From: Nitrospinaceae bacterium
Lineage (GTDB): Bacteria > Nitrospinota > Nitrospinia > Nitrospinales > Nitrospinaceae
NCBI GenBank assembly: GCA_029261535.1
Contig: JAJDBF010000010.1
Span: 62,001 to 126,000 of the forward strand
DNA: 64,000 nucleotides
Reading direction: 5' to 3'
Both the position numbers and the translations under genes were made by a program. Below, in pieces: positions 8,276-17,535 of the stretch (the first letter of the stretch is position 1; each line of letters starts with the position of its first letter). The notes under the pieces were generated by a model. It was not told where the DNA came from. It saw only the letters and a list, made by a program, of their open reading frames with translations, and searched no databases.

Positions 8276-10561
8276 ATGAACACAACCATGTCTGAAGAAT
8301 CATCCAGTCCAATCGATCCACCAGCCACGCCACCGTCCAGTGATTCAGGTCAAGTAAACCTGAATCAAGAGATGAGTTACCTGATCGACCGCGCCAGTCA
8401 GGAAAGAAAAAACCTGCAACTGCTGGTTGAATACTTCGAAAAAAAATCCGAGCAGTTTGACGAAAAGCGACTTTTTTTCGAGCGTATCCAGGAACAGATT
8501 CCTGGCACTCTTGAAAAACTCGAATCGGTAAACCAACGCATTGAAGAAGTGCGTTCGTTTGATGTCCGGGTGCGCGAATTCCAGACAGTCTCCAAAGACC
8601 TCGACTCGCAATACCAGCACCTCAAACGTGAACTGGACAACCTCCATCTTTTGAGTGAGCACATCGACCACAAAGTCAAGGGTCTCAGCCAGCAACGCGG
8701 TCTCGTTGAAAAAGCCAACGAGGACGCCGGACGACTCAACACCCTGGTGTGGGACATGGACTCCAAGATGAAAAAGCTCAAGGAGGAAATCAAGCAGGTC
8801 AAGAACACCGACAAAAATATCAACCGGCTTGAATACATGCTGGAGAACATCACCAAACAGATGGACCAGGTCAACCTGTTCCGCGAAACCATGAAGACCG
8901 GATCAGAAACTGTTTCCGAATTAAACCAGCTGGTACATAACGTGGAAGGCCGTCTGGAGCGGGTGCAGAAAGAAAAAACCGTGGTCGACAGTTACCAGCA
9001 GGATCTGCATGATCTGCGTTCCCTGCTGGAGCAGTCACAAACCAATACCGACAAGGTCCTCAGCCACAACCAACTGGTGCAGGAAACCCAAACAACGATC
9101 AACAAATTGGTCCGGGAGATTCAGGAACTAAAAATTGAAGCGAAAAATGTGTCGGTAAAAAACGACCAAATGCACAGTATCAGCAGTCGCATCCGCGATC
9201 TCGACTCGCTGGTGGTGGATGTTGAAAACAAAATTGCCCAAGTAAAAGATCAGGGTGTCCAGGTCCAGAAAACTGAAGAGAAAATCACCAAGCTCAATAC
9301 CTTTCTGATCGACAACATCAGCAACAAGATGAAAATCCTCAATGATGAAATGAAAATCATCGACACCGCCACAGAAAAAATGGGGCGGTTCCATGTGATG
9401 GCGGAGGAAGCCGAACAGAAGGTCCAACAGTTTGAACAGGAGATTCGCAAAGCCGACGAAATCAGCGAGGTGCTCGAGAAAAATTCTGGAATGAGCGAAT
9501 CGGTCAAGTCCCAGATGGATGAAATCGCACGCAAACAGCAGTTGGTCGATCAGGTTGACAAAAAAGTGAATGACCTCAGTTCAATGGTCATCAGTCTCGA
9601 TGTCAAAATGGAAACCCAGATGCAGAGAAAATCTATCATCGAAAAAATGGAAAAGAAGGTGGACGGCCTGGAATTTTTCATCGAAGAGGCCAATCTTAAA
9701 ATTTCCAAGGTTTCCAAAAAAATTGATTTTCTTGAAAAGGTAGACCAGAAACTTGATGATTTGAAAACCATGACCAATCAAGTGGAAGAAAAAATTCTCG
9801 ATCTGACTAAAGAAAAAGTGGCGGTCGACGATCAGGAGCGACGCATGAATCACCTCGCGTCCAAACTTAGCATCATGGAAATAGAACTGCGCTCCAAATA
9901 CAAAGAACTGCAGGAGTCCAAGGAAGAGATCGAACATGTCGGAAAAGTCCGGGAAGACCTCGGGCAGATCGCAAGAAATTTCGAAGACAAACTAATGACC
10001 ATTTCTCACCAGGCGGAACAGGTCAATATCACCGATGCCAGGCTGAACGCGCAGGATACCCTGATGAAAGATTTGAAAGTTCGACAGGATATTCTGGAAG
10101 AGAAAGAAGACATGGTGGTCCAAGCTGAGAAAAAAATCGACCAGTTGCAAAACCTTATGAGTGGTCTGGAAGACCGTTTGCAACAGGTTCAGGAGAGTGA
10201 TGGCAAAGTCCGGGAGACAAGGCAGGCTGTCAGGGAGCTGGATGGTGCGCTGTCCAAGGTGCAGGCAGACAAGGCGCGCATTGAATTGGAAAAAGACAAC
10301 CTGGACAACATCTCGATCAATATTGAAAAACTGAATGCCATCACACATGAAGCTCAATCTAAAATCGATGCCTTGTCTGGCAAGATTCATTTGCTGGAAG
10401 AACTGGAAAAGCGACTGAACCAGGTGAACCTGATGACAGAAGATGTCAACGTGAAGATCGAGAACCTCAAGCAGGAGGCGGGTTTGATCCATCAAGCCGG
10501 TGACAAGGTCTCCGAGTTGAAATTTTTACTGGAAGAAGTGGACAAGCGCACTGAAAGTTAA
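8276..10561 (+). CDS. Long coiled-coil protein, 761 aa
   Basis: Almost the whole chain after residue 25 is predicted from its heptad pattern to be coiled coil. A loosely repeated unit of roughly 40 residues recurs, of the type LvxdvexKixxlkxEkxxvxxxexKvxxL; examples are LVVDVENKIAQVKDQG, MTNQVEEKILDLTKEK and LMSGLEDRLQQVQESD. There is no signal peptide, membrane segment or ATPase domain, so it is not an SMC protein. The N-terminal 25 residues are Ser/Pro-rich and disordered-looking. A filament-forming or scaffolding role is possible but unproven. It stands alone between asd and mtnP. An alternative ATG lies four codons downstream (8288). Confidence 0.85.
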   Translation: MNTTMSEESSSPIDPPATPPSSDSGQVNLNQEMSYLIDRASQERKNLQLLVEYFEKKSEQFDEKRLFFERIQEQIPGTLEKLESVNQRIEEVRSFDVRVREFQTVSKDLDSQYQHLKRELDNLHLLSEHIDHKVKGLSQQRGLVEKANEDAGRLNTLVWDMDSKMKKLKEEIKQVKNTDKNINRLEYMLENITKQMDQVNLFRETMKTGSETVSELNQLVHNVEGRLERVQKEKTVVDSYQQDLHDLRSLLEQSQTNTDKVLSHNQLVQETQTTINKLVREIQELKIEAKNVSVKNDQMHSISSRIRDLDSLVVDVENKIAQVKDQGVQVQKTEEKITKLNTFLIDNISNKMKILNDEMKIIDTATEKMGRFHVMAEEAEQKVQQFEQEIRKADEISEVLEKNSGMSESVKSQMDEIARKQQLVDQVDKKVNDLSSMVISLDVKMETQMQRKSIIEKMEKKVDGLEFFIEEANLKISKVSKKIDFLEKVDQKLDDLKTMTNQVEEKILDLTKEKVAVDDQERRMNHLASKLSIMEIELRSKYKELQESKEEIEHVGKVREDLGQIARNFEDKLMTISHQAEQVNITDARLNAQDTLMKDLKVRQDILEEKEDMVVQAEKKIDQLQNLMSGLEDRLQQVQESDGKVRETRQAVRELDGALSKVQADKARIELEKDNLDNISINIEKLNAITHEAQSKIDALSGKIHLLEELEKRLNQVNLMTEDVNVKIENLKQEAGLIHQAGDKVSELKFLLEEVDKRTES

Positions 10562-10668
10562 TACTCCATCGCACCCGCTCAATACGGTTGCTCTCCGTAT
10601 TACTCAGGAATTCCTGCTTTTAAAAATGAACAACAACCAAGCCCAAAAATTCAGGAGACAAAAATAAT

Positions 10669-11526
10669 ATGGCAACACCCGTTTTAGGTGTCATTGGAGG
10701 CAGTGGCCTTTACAGCATGAAAGACCTCGAGGTGCTTGAAGAAATTCCAGTAGAAACTCCTTTTGGTTCTCCGTCCGATCCACTCATTCGCGGGAGTTTG
10801 ATGGGCCGTGAGATGCTGTTCCTGCCACGGCATGGGGTGGGGCACCGTATTCCGCCATCAGAGATCAATTATCGCGCCAATATTTTTGCGATGAAAAAAC
10901 TCGGCGTGTCGCGCATATTGTCGGTCAGTGCCGTCGGCAGTATGAAAGAAGAAATTGTACCGGGTCACATCGTTCTGCCGGATCAATTTATTGATCGCAC
11001 GCATCGCCGGATCAGCACATTTTTTTCTGACGGGATTGTCGGGCATGTGGCACTTGCCGATCCGATTTGCTCCGATCTTCAGGGGAAAGTAGCAGATGCC
11101 GCCAGAAAAGCCGGTGCGACATTGCATGTTGGTGGAACGTACATTTGTATCGAAGGTCCCCAGTTTTCGACCCGCGCTGAATCTCTGCTCTACCGTTCCT
11201 GGGGTGTTGATGTCATTGGCATGACCAATGTCACCGAGGCTAAGCTGGCGCGTGAAGCAGGTCTTTGTTATGTCACCATGGCGTTGTCCACCGATTACGA
11301 TTGCTGGCATACCGATCATGATGCCGTCACGGTTGAAGCGGTGCTGGAAATCATGCATCAGAATGTCACCCTGGCGCAGGGGATCGTCAAGGAAACAGCT
11401 GATGGTGCGGTTGATGAAATCAATTGCAGTTGTGCACAGGCGGCGGAGCACGCAGTGGTGACCGATCCCGCCCGTATTCCTGAAAGTCTTAAAAACGAGT
11501 TAAAAATTTTATTTGGATCCTTATGA
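10669..11526 (+). CDS. mtnP: S-methyl-5'-thioadenosine phosphorylase
   Basis: Cleaves methylthioadenosine to adenine and methylthioribose 1-phosphate in methionine salvage. 285 residues of the MTAP subfamily: GVIGGSGLYSM at the N-terminus, LPRHGVGHRIPPSEINYRAN (phosphate and ribose contacts), CIEGPQFSTRAES and DVIGMTNVTEAKLAREAGLCY, then STDYDCW, where the Asp pair recognises the 6-aminopurine. AGGAG lies 11 bases before the ATG. The stop overlaps the hemL start by four bases (ATGA). Confidence 0.95.
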   Translation: MATPVLGVIGGSGLYSMKDLEVLEEIPVETPFGSPSDPLIRGSLMGREMLFLPRHGVGHRIPPSEINYRANIFAMKKLGVSRILSVSAVGSMKEEIVPGHIVLPDQFIDRTHRRISTFFSDGIVGHVALADPICSDLQGKVADAARKAGATLHVGGTYICIEGPQFSTRAESLLYRSWGVDVIGMTNVTEAKLAREAGLCYVTMALSTDYDCWHTDHDAVTVEAVLEIMHQNVTLAQGIVKETADGAVDEINCSCAQAAEHAVVTDPARIPESLKNELKILFGSL

Positions 11527-12815
11527 AACGAGAGCGCTCAAAACAATTGTTCAAGGCGGCGCAGGAAGTGATTCCGGGAGGGGTCAACAGTCCGGTACGA
11601 GCTTACCTGGCCGTGGGTGGCGACCCCCTGTTCATGAAAGAAGCCCATGGCAATATCCTGACCGATGAAGACGGCAATCAATTCATTGATTACAATTCTT
11701 CTTGGGGACCGCTGATTTTCGGCCACGCGCATCCCCAAATTATCGAAGCAATTTGTGAATCCGCCGGGATGAGCACCAGTTTCGGTACGCCAACGGAAAA
11801 TGAAATTCGACTGGCAGGGGAGGTCGTCTCGGCTGTTCCCAGTATCGAAACCGTGCGCATGGTCAGTTCCGGCACGGAAGCTGTGATGAGTGCGATTCGG
11901 CTGGCGCGAGGCCATACCGGGCGCGACAAAATTCTCAAGTTTGAAGGGTGTTATCACGGTCACGCCGACAGCCTTTTGGTTAAAGCCGGATCCGGTTTGA
12001 TCTCCCTTGGCATACCCGACAGCCCCGGTGTCATCGCCGATCTCGCCAAACACACCTTGACCTTGCCCTTCAACGATGCTGACAAAGTTAAAGCGTTATT
12101 TGAAAAGGAAGGCGACCAGATCGCCTGCCTGATTGTGGAACCGGTGGCCGGCAACATGGGCGTTATCCCGCCGAAGCCGGGTTTTTTACAGGCGTTACGC
12201 GAGATCACGGAAAAGCATGGAACCTTACTGATTTTTGATGAAGTCATCACCGGCTTCCGCGTGGCCTATGGTGGAGCGCAGGAATTGTACGGCATCACGC
12301 CCGACATGACCTGCCTTGGAAAAATTATCGGCGGCGGACTTCCCGTCGGTGCCTATGGTGGACGCCGTGAGATCATGAATGACATCGCGCCTACGGGTTC
12401 GGTTTATCAAGCGGGAACCTTGTCGGGAAATCCTCTTGCCATGACAGCCGGAATTGAAATGCTCAACCTTCTTTCAGCCGATGGGGTCTATGACGATCTT
12501 GAACAAAAATCCGCTTCGCTTTGCGACGGTTTCAAGGCCAACGTCGAAAAACTGGGGATCAAGACCCGGTTCACGCGAGTCGGTTCCATGTTCTCCATGT
12601 TTTTTACTGACTGTGAAGTCGTTGATTACGAAACGGTGACCACCTGCGATACGGGATTGTTCAAACGCTATTTCAACGCTATGCTGGAGGAAGGAATCTA
12701 CATCGCACCTTCACAGTATGAGGCCGGTTTCATGTCCGCAGTCCACACCCAGGAAGATATCGACAAAACAATTTCAGCCCAGTACCGGGCTCTTGAAAAG
12801 GCAATCACCCATTAA
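11523..12815 (+). CDS. hemL: Glutamate-1-semialdehyde 2,1-aminomutase
   Basis: PLP enzyme of the C5 pathway forming 5-aminolevulinate for haem and other tetrapyrroles, in keeping with the many cytochromes nearby. 430 residues. Motifs are PGGVNSPVRA, SSGTEAVMSAIRLARG, the PLP aspartate in LLIFDEVITGFR, and the Schiff-base lysine K267 in CLGKIIGGGLPVGAYGG. The start codon overlaps the mtnP stop and eno follows after 28 bases. Confidence 0.97.
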   Translation: MKRERSKQLFKAAQEVIPGGVNSPVRAYLAVGGDPLFMKEAHGNILTDEDGNQFIDYNSSWGPLIFGHAHPQIIEAICESAGMSTSFGTPTENEIRLAGEVVSAVPSIETVRMVSSGTEAVMSAIRLARGHTGRDKILKFEGCYHGHADSLLVKAGSGLISLGIPDSPGVIADLAKHTLTLPFNDADKVKALFEKEGDQIACLIVEPVAGNMGVIPPKPGFLQALREITEKHGTLLIFDEVITGFRVAYGGAQELYGITPDMTCLGKIIGGGLPVGAYGGRREIMNDIAPTGSVYQAGTLSGNPLAMTAGIEMLNLLSADGVYDDLEQKSASLCDGFKANVEKLGIKTRFTRVGSMFSMFFTDCEVVDYETVTTCDTGLFKRYFNAMLEEGIYIAPSQYEAGFMSAVHTQEDIDKTISAQYRALEKAITH

Positions 12816-12840
12816 CAGGTCCAACCAAAGGAAAGAGTAA

Positions 12841-14130
<1,290 letters not shown>

Positions 14131-14137
14131 AGCATAA

Positions 14138-14464
14138 ATGGAATTTCTTAAAACATATTTATTGAACTTGAGTAAATCCCAGAAGACGCTAATTCTGGGA
14201 TTGTCGCTATCTATTATGATGCTGGTGGTCGCCGTGTTCAGTAAAGATGGGTTTGTTACCGTTAATGAATTTGAGAGCGAACTGCAATCGCTGGTTCAAC
14301 TCAATCAAAAAATTGCCGATGACAACCAGAAGTTGCGCCAGGAAATCGAAGCATTAAAAACCGACCCCTATGAAGTTGAAAAGCTCGCCAGAGAAAAACT
14401 CAATTTGGTGAAACCGGGAGAAGTGGTGTACCAGATTGTCCCCGAAAGCCCCCAGCCTCAATAA
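14138..14464 (+). CDS. FtsB/DivIC-family septum formation protein
   Basis: A 108-residue bitopic protein: a short cytoplasmic N-terminus, one transmembrane helix at about residues 17-36 (TLILGLSLSIMMLVVAVFS), then a coiled coil (LVQLNQKIADDNQKLRQEIEALK) and the typical DPYEVEKLAREKLNLVKPGE segment. FtsB bridges FtsL and FtsQ in the divisome. Location directly after eno is the classic position of ftsB in many Proteobacteria, which supports the assignment. Confidence 0.9.
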   Translation: MEFLKTYLLNLSKSQKTLILGLSLSIMMLVVAVFSKDGFVTVNEFESELQSLVQLNQKIADDNQKLRQEIEALKTDPYEVEKLAREKLNLVKPGEVVYQIVPESPQPQ

Positions 14465-14998
14465 ATAGTTCCTTTTCAAATAAGACCTGTAATGACCCGG
14501 AATTTTCTGTTCTGGTAGATCGCTCCGTCAAACTCTCCAAGAGGTGCTCACCTCTCAACTTATATTTTGAAGTACTCAATATTAAAAGTTTTATCCGAAG
14601 AACCTGTATTCATGTAACTCAAAAGCAGGAAACTCTATACGTCTAAAGGGTTTCGTCGTCGCGGGCGTTTTGTTTGAAAGACCGGGCAGAACCGCGAAGC
14701 CAGAACAGGCACCAGAATTATAGTTTGAAATTCATTAACCTATTGATAATTTAGCTATAAATGTTAAAGTAAGATCATCCGTTAAGAGTGAAAACAGGGA
14801 GACATACCGCAATCAGTTGACGCGCAAATCGTATCGTTTCTATATCGAATTTGCAGGTCGGCAAGATTGGAAATGGAATTCAAGGGAAATCCAATGGATT
14901 CCTTGTTAGCCATGTCTTTCGTTACCGAATCTACAGTTTCCTGATCACTGTGATCGAGGATCAAATTTTAATTAAGTGAAGTTGATTAAGGAGGCACC
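14465..14998. other. Gene-free stretch between ftsB-like gene and HU gene
   Basis: 534 bases with no credible ORF; a 60-codon minus-strand frame at 14782-14964 has no SD or recognisable product. I searched by eye for 6S RNA, tmRNA and tRNA shapes and found none. The only supported element is the candidate HU promoter listed separately. The length leaves room for an unrecognised small RNA. Confidence 0.5.
14817..14846 (+). promoter_or_regulatory. Candidate promoter for the HU gene
   Basis: TTGACG (14817-14822), an 18-base spacer and TATATC (14841-14846). It would give a leader of about 150 bases before the AGGAGG SD and ATG at 14999. Confidence 0.4.
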
Positions 14999-15280
14999 AT
15001 GACCAAGCAGGATATTATCAATCACGTTTCGCAAGAAGCCCATCTCTCTCGAGCCAAGGCTGAAGAAGCGGTAGAAACCGTTATTCGCCTGATTAAAGAA
15101 TCGCTTGGAGCCGGAGAGCCTGTCATTCTGCGACGGTTTGGTACTTTTCAGGTCAAGCAGAAATCAAAGCGGATGGGGCGAAACCCAAAAACGGGCGAGG
15201 AAGCTGAAATTTGCGAACGCAAAGTGGTTCGATTCAAATCCGGCAAACATTTCAAACAGGCTGTCAACGAAGACGAGTGA
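14999..15280 (+). CDS. HU/IHF-family DNA-binding protein
   Basis: 93-residue nucleoid protein that bends DNA as a dimer. The start MTKQDIINHVSQEAHLSRAK is the dimerisation helix pair; RNPKTGEEAEI forms the DNA-intercalating arm with its Pro; KHFKQAVNE is the C-terminal helix. An AGGAGG SD sits six bases before the ATG. Whether it is HU or an IHF subunit cannot be told reliably; GERKVVRFKS-type sequence is compatible with either. Confidence 0.92.
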   Translation: MTKQDIINHVSQEAHLSRAKAEEAVETVIRLIKESLGAGEPVILRRFGTFQVKQKSKRMGRNPKTGEEAEICERKVVRFKSGKHFKQAVNEDE

Positions 15281-15306
15281 TCCTGCCTTCACACAAACAG
15301 GATCAC
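15277..15306. terminator. Shared hairpin between convergent HU gene and queA
   Basis: GTGATCCTG (15277-15285) pairs with CAGGATCAC (15298-15306) in a perfect 9-bp stem that overlaps both stop codons. No T run follows on either strand, so strength is uncertain. Confidence 0.45.
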
Positions 15307-16349
15307 AGAATAAGCATGGCATCGCCATAGCTGAAAAACCGGTACCGCTGTTCAATCGCCTCCTTGTAGGCACGGTCCAGAAGCTGTTTCCCCCCAAAGG
15401 CGCACACCAGCAGGTACAGGGTTGATCGGGGAAGATGAAAGTTGGTCAACAACCGGTCGACCACCTTGAAAGACTGGCCAGGGTAAATAAAGCGGTCCGT
15501 CCACCCGGTAATAGCCTTTGTCGTCCTGCCCTCAATATCCAGAGATTCCAAAACCCTGGTAGAGGTGGTTCCCACCCCCAGCACCTTTTTTCCGGATTCT
15601 CTGTATTCCAAAATCGCATTCCAGGTTTCCATCGGGACTCGATAATATTCTTTTAACATTTTATGCTCTTCCACAACATCGGTTCTGATCGGCTGAAAGG
15701 TTCCCACACCGACATGCAGAGTGACCCAGGCGGTCTTTGTTTTCCGGTTCACCTGCTCAAGCAATTCTGAGGAAAAATGAAGGCCGGCAGTGGGGGCCGC
15801 TATCGCCCCCGGAGACGAGGCGAACACCGTTTGATAGCGCTCACGGTCGAGTCGGTCCTGCTCTTGATTTCTCCCTTTACGTTTGATGTATGGCGGCAGG
15901 GGAGGCAAGCCAATGATATCGAGCGTTGCATGTAAATCTCCTGATGCCTCGAAACGAAATATTCCCAGTCCATCATGACTTCCTAAATAAAAAGCCTCTA
16001 AGGAGTGCTCCTCTGTGCCGAAATCAAATTCCTGTCCCGTTTTAATTTTAGCCAGTCCCTTGACCATAACCTGCCAGGTGGCCTGATTGGTCTCCTGAAC
16101 AAGTAGTAGTTCCACCGCCTTGCCCGTGTCCTTGAATGTTCCCGGAAGGCGGGCAGGCATTACCTGCGTGTTGTTCATGATGACCAGAGGCTGGTCTTCC
16201 AGATATTCAATAAAGTCTGGGAACTGACGGTGCTCGATGGTACCTGTGCCCCTGTCGACAACCATCAATCGGGAACCTTCACGGCTGGGTGCCGGAGTCT
16301 GGGCGATTAAATCGTCTGGTAGGTTAAAATCGAATTCGGAGAGATTCAT
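15303..16349 (-). CDS. queA: S-adenosylmethionine:tRNA ribosyltransferase-isomerase
   Basis: Penultimate step of queuosine synthesis: transfers and isomerises the ribosyl of SAM onto 7-aminomethyl-7-deazaguanine in tRNA. 348 residues with FNLPDDLIAQTPAPSREGSR at the N-terminus, PLPPYIKR, GAIAAPTAGLHFS, LHVGVGTFQP and the C-terminal LPRSTLYLLVCAFGG. No tgt or other queuosine gene is adjacent. Confidence 0.97.
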   Translation of the reverse strand: MNLSEFDFNLPDDLIAQTPAPSREGSRLMVVDRGTGTIEHRQFPDFIEYLEDQPLVIMNNTQVMPARLPGTFKDTGKAVELLLVQETNQATWQVMVKGLAKIKTGQEFDFGTEEHSLEAFYLGSHDGLGIFRFEASGDLHATLDIIGLPPLPPYIKRKGRNQEQDRLDRERYQTVFASSPGAIAAPTAGLHFSSELLEQVNRKTKTAWVTLHVGVGTFQPIRTDVVEEHKMLKEYYRVPMETWNAILEYRESGKKVLGVGTTSTRVLESLDIEGRTTKAITGWTDRFIYPGQSFKVVDRLLTNFHLPRSTLYLLVCAFGGKQLLDRAYKEAIEQRYRFFSYGDAMLIL

Positions 16350-16531
16350 GTTAAAAAATAATTAATGTTAGTTTGGATAACTATTTGAGTTGATTAAGAA
16401 AATTTAATCGCAAACCGGGAGCCCGGAGCTTATATTTTGTAAGAGTGAAACCGATCAGAAAATAGAAACCGTTCACTTGCAAGCTGAACATTTATAACGT
16501 ATTTACAAATATTTAGACAATAAATTTCCGG

Positions 16532-16559
16532 TTGACCTCACAGGTGTAATTATTATACT
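16532..16559 (+). promoter_or_regulatory. Strong sigma-70 promoter for the multihaem cytochrome gene
   Basis: TTGACC (16532-16537), 16 bases, TATACT (16554-16559): both hexamers match consensus at five of six positions. It lies about 60 bases before the ATG at 16620, in the spacer divergent from queA. Confidence 0.7.
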
Positions 16560-16619
16560 CTTCGCCTGAGAGCCATAACGGGTCAAACCAAACTACGAAT
16601 GCGAATCCAGGGGTCTAAA

Positions 16620-17438
16620 ATGCGCAAGCTTTTGAACTGTATAACCTTGATGCTGGTTGCTTTCGGTCTCGTCATGACCGGAGCACCGGATGCTTTTGCC
16701 AAGAAGAAAAAGAAAATTCCAAAAAAGCCAAGTTATGTAGGGGCAGTTAAATGCAATGGCAGTTGTCATGATCCTTATTATCAGGCTTGGGTGAATACCC
16801 CGCACGGGAAATCCTTCGCGAGTTTGAAAGCCGGAGAGAAAGGCGATGCCAAGAAAGCCGCTGGCCTTGACCCGGAAAAAGATTATTCGGCCGACCCGAC
16901 CTGTCTGCGTTGCCACACAACCGGGTATCGCCAGAAAGGCGGATTCAAACCAGCTGGTAGTAAAACTAAAAAAGGAAAAGATACCAGCACAGCGATTGAT
17001 CCGGAAGAGCCGAACAAAGAACAAGTGGGTTGTGAGATGTGTCACGCCGCCGCTGGAGGCAGTCAGTTTCGCGTGGTCATGAAAAACACCAAAGGCGATT
17101 TCAAAAAATCTGATACCGAAAAATACGGGATGCGTTGGGACTACGCCAATGTCTGTTCCCGCTGTCACATGCACCCGCAAAGCCCGCACAAGGACGAGAA
17201 ATTCGACTATGAAGCGAGCAAGAGCATGGTTCATGATAAAGAAAAGTACTTCAGTGAAGACAACATGGATCAAAAACTTGAAAAAGTGGAAGATCGTGCC
17301 GCAGAAACGGCTGTCTCCCAGGAGAAACCGCTTCGCATCGAAGAGTGGAAGTTCAAGAAAAGCGGGAAATTGAAATTCAAGAAGGGCACCAGACCATACA
17401 GCACAAAAAAGAAAAAGGTGTTGTATAAAAAAGAGTGA
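16620..17438 (+). CDS. Lysine-rich multihaem cytochrome c (c554-like domain)
   Basis: Exported, 272 residues: signal peptide to about residue 27 (ending PDAFA before KKKKK). Three CXXCH haem sites are visible (CLRCH 95-99, CEMCH 138-142, CSRCH 179-183) plus a first site CNGSCH (45-50) with three residues between the cysteines. The YVGAVKCNGSCHDPYYQAW segment resembles the cytochrome c554 family start. Lysine clusters occur after the signal peptide and throughout the C-terminal 40 residues. The ATG at 16620 has AGGGG seven bases upstream, unlike ATG 16599. Periplasmic electron transfer is expected; the partner is unknown. It is monocistronic between its own promoter and terminator. Confidence 0.85.
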   Translation: MRKLLNCITLMLVAFGLVMTGAPDAFAKKKKKIPKKPSYVGAVKCNGSCHDPYYQAWVNTPHGKSFASLKAGEKGDAKKAAGLDPEKDYSADPTCLRCHTTGYRQKGGFKPAGSKTKKGKDTSTAIDPEEPNKEQVGCEMCHAAAGGSQFRVVMKNTKGDFKKSDTEKYGMRWDYANVCSRCHMHPQSPHKDEKFDYEASKSMVHDKEKYFSEDNMDQKLEKVEDRAAETAVSQEKPLRIEEWKFKKSGKLKFKKGTRPYSTKKKKVLYKKE

Positions 17439-17469
17439 TGCCTGAAAACGCATTCCAGTTTAGAATTAA

Positions 17470-17502
17470 GGACTCGCCGGTTTCCGGTGAGTCCTTTTTT
17501 TT
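17470..17502 (+). terminator. Rho-independent terminator after cytochrome gene
   Basis: GGACTCGCCGG and CCGGTGAGTCC form an 11-base stem with one G-T mismatch and a TTT loop, followed by eight T. It lies 32 bases after the stop. Confidence 0.92.
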
Positions 17503-17535
17503 ATCAGACGACGTTGATCTCCGAAGGAAATTCTA

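Noticed and set aside
14465-14998. 6S RNA, tmRNA or other known RNA gene
   Set aside because: No conserved core sequence or convincing long-range pairing could be found by eye.
16593-17453. A 286-codon minus-strand frame opposite the multihaem cytochrome
   Set aside because: Phe-rich translation typical of the complement of Lys-rich coding DNA; the plus strand has haem motifs, signal peptide, promoter and terminator.
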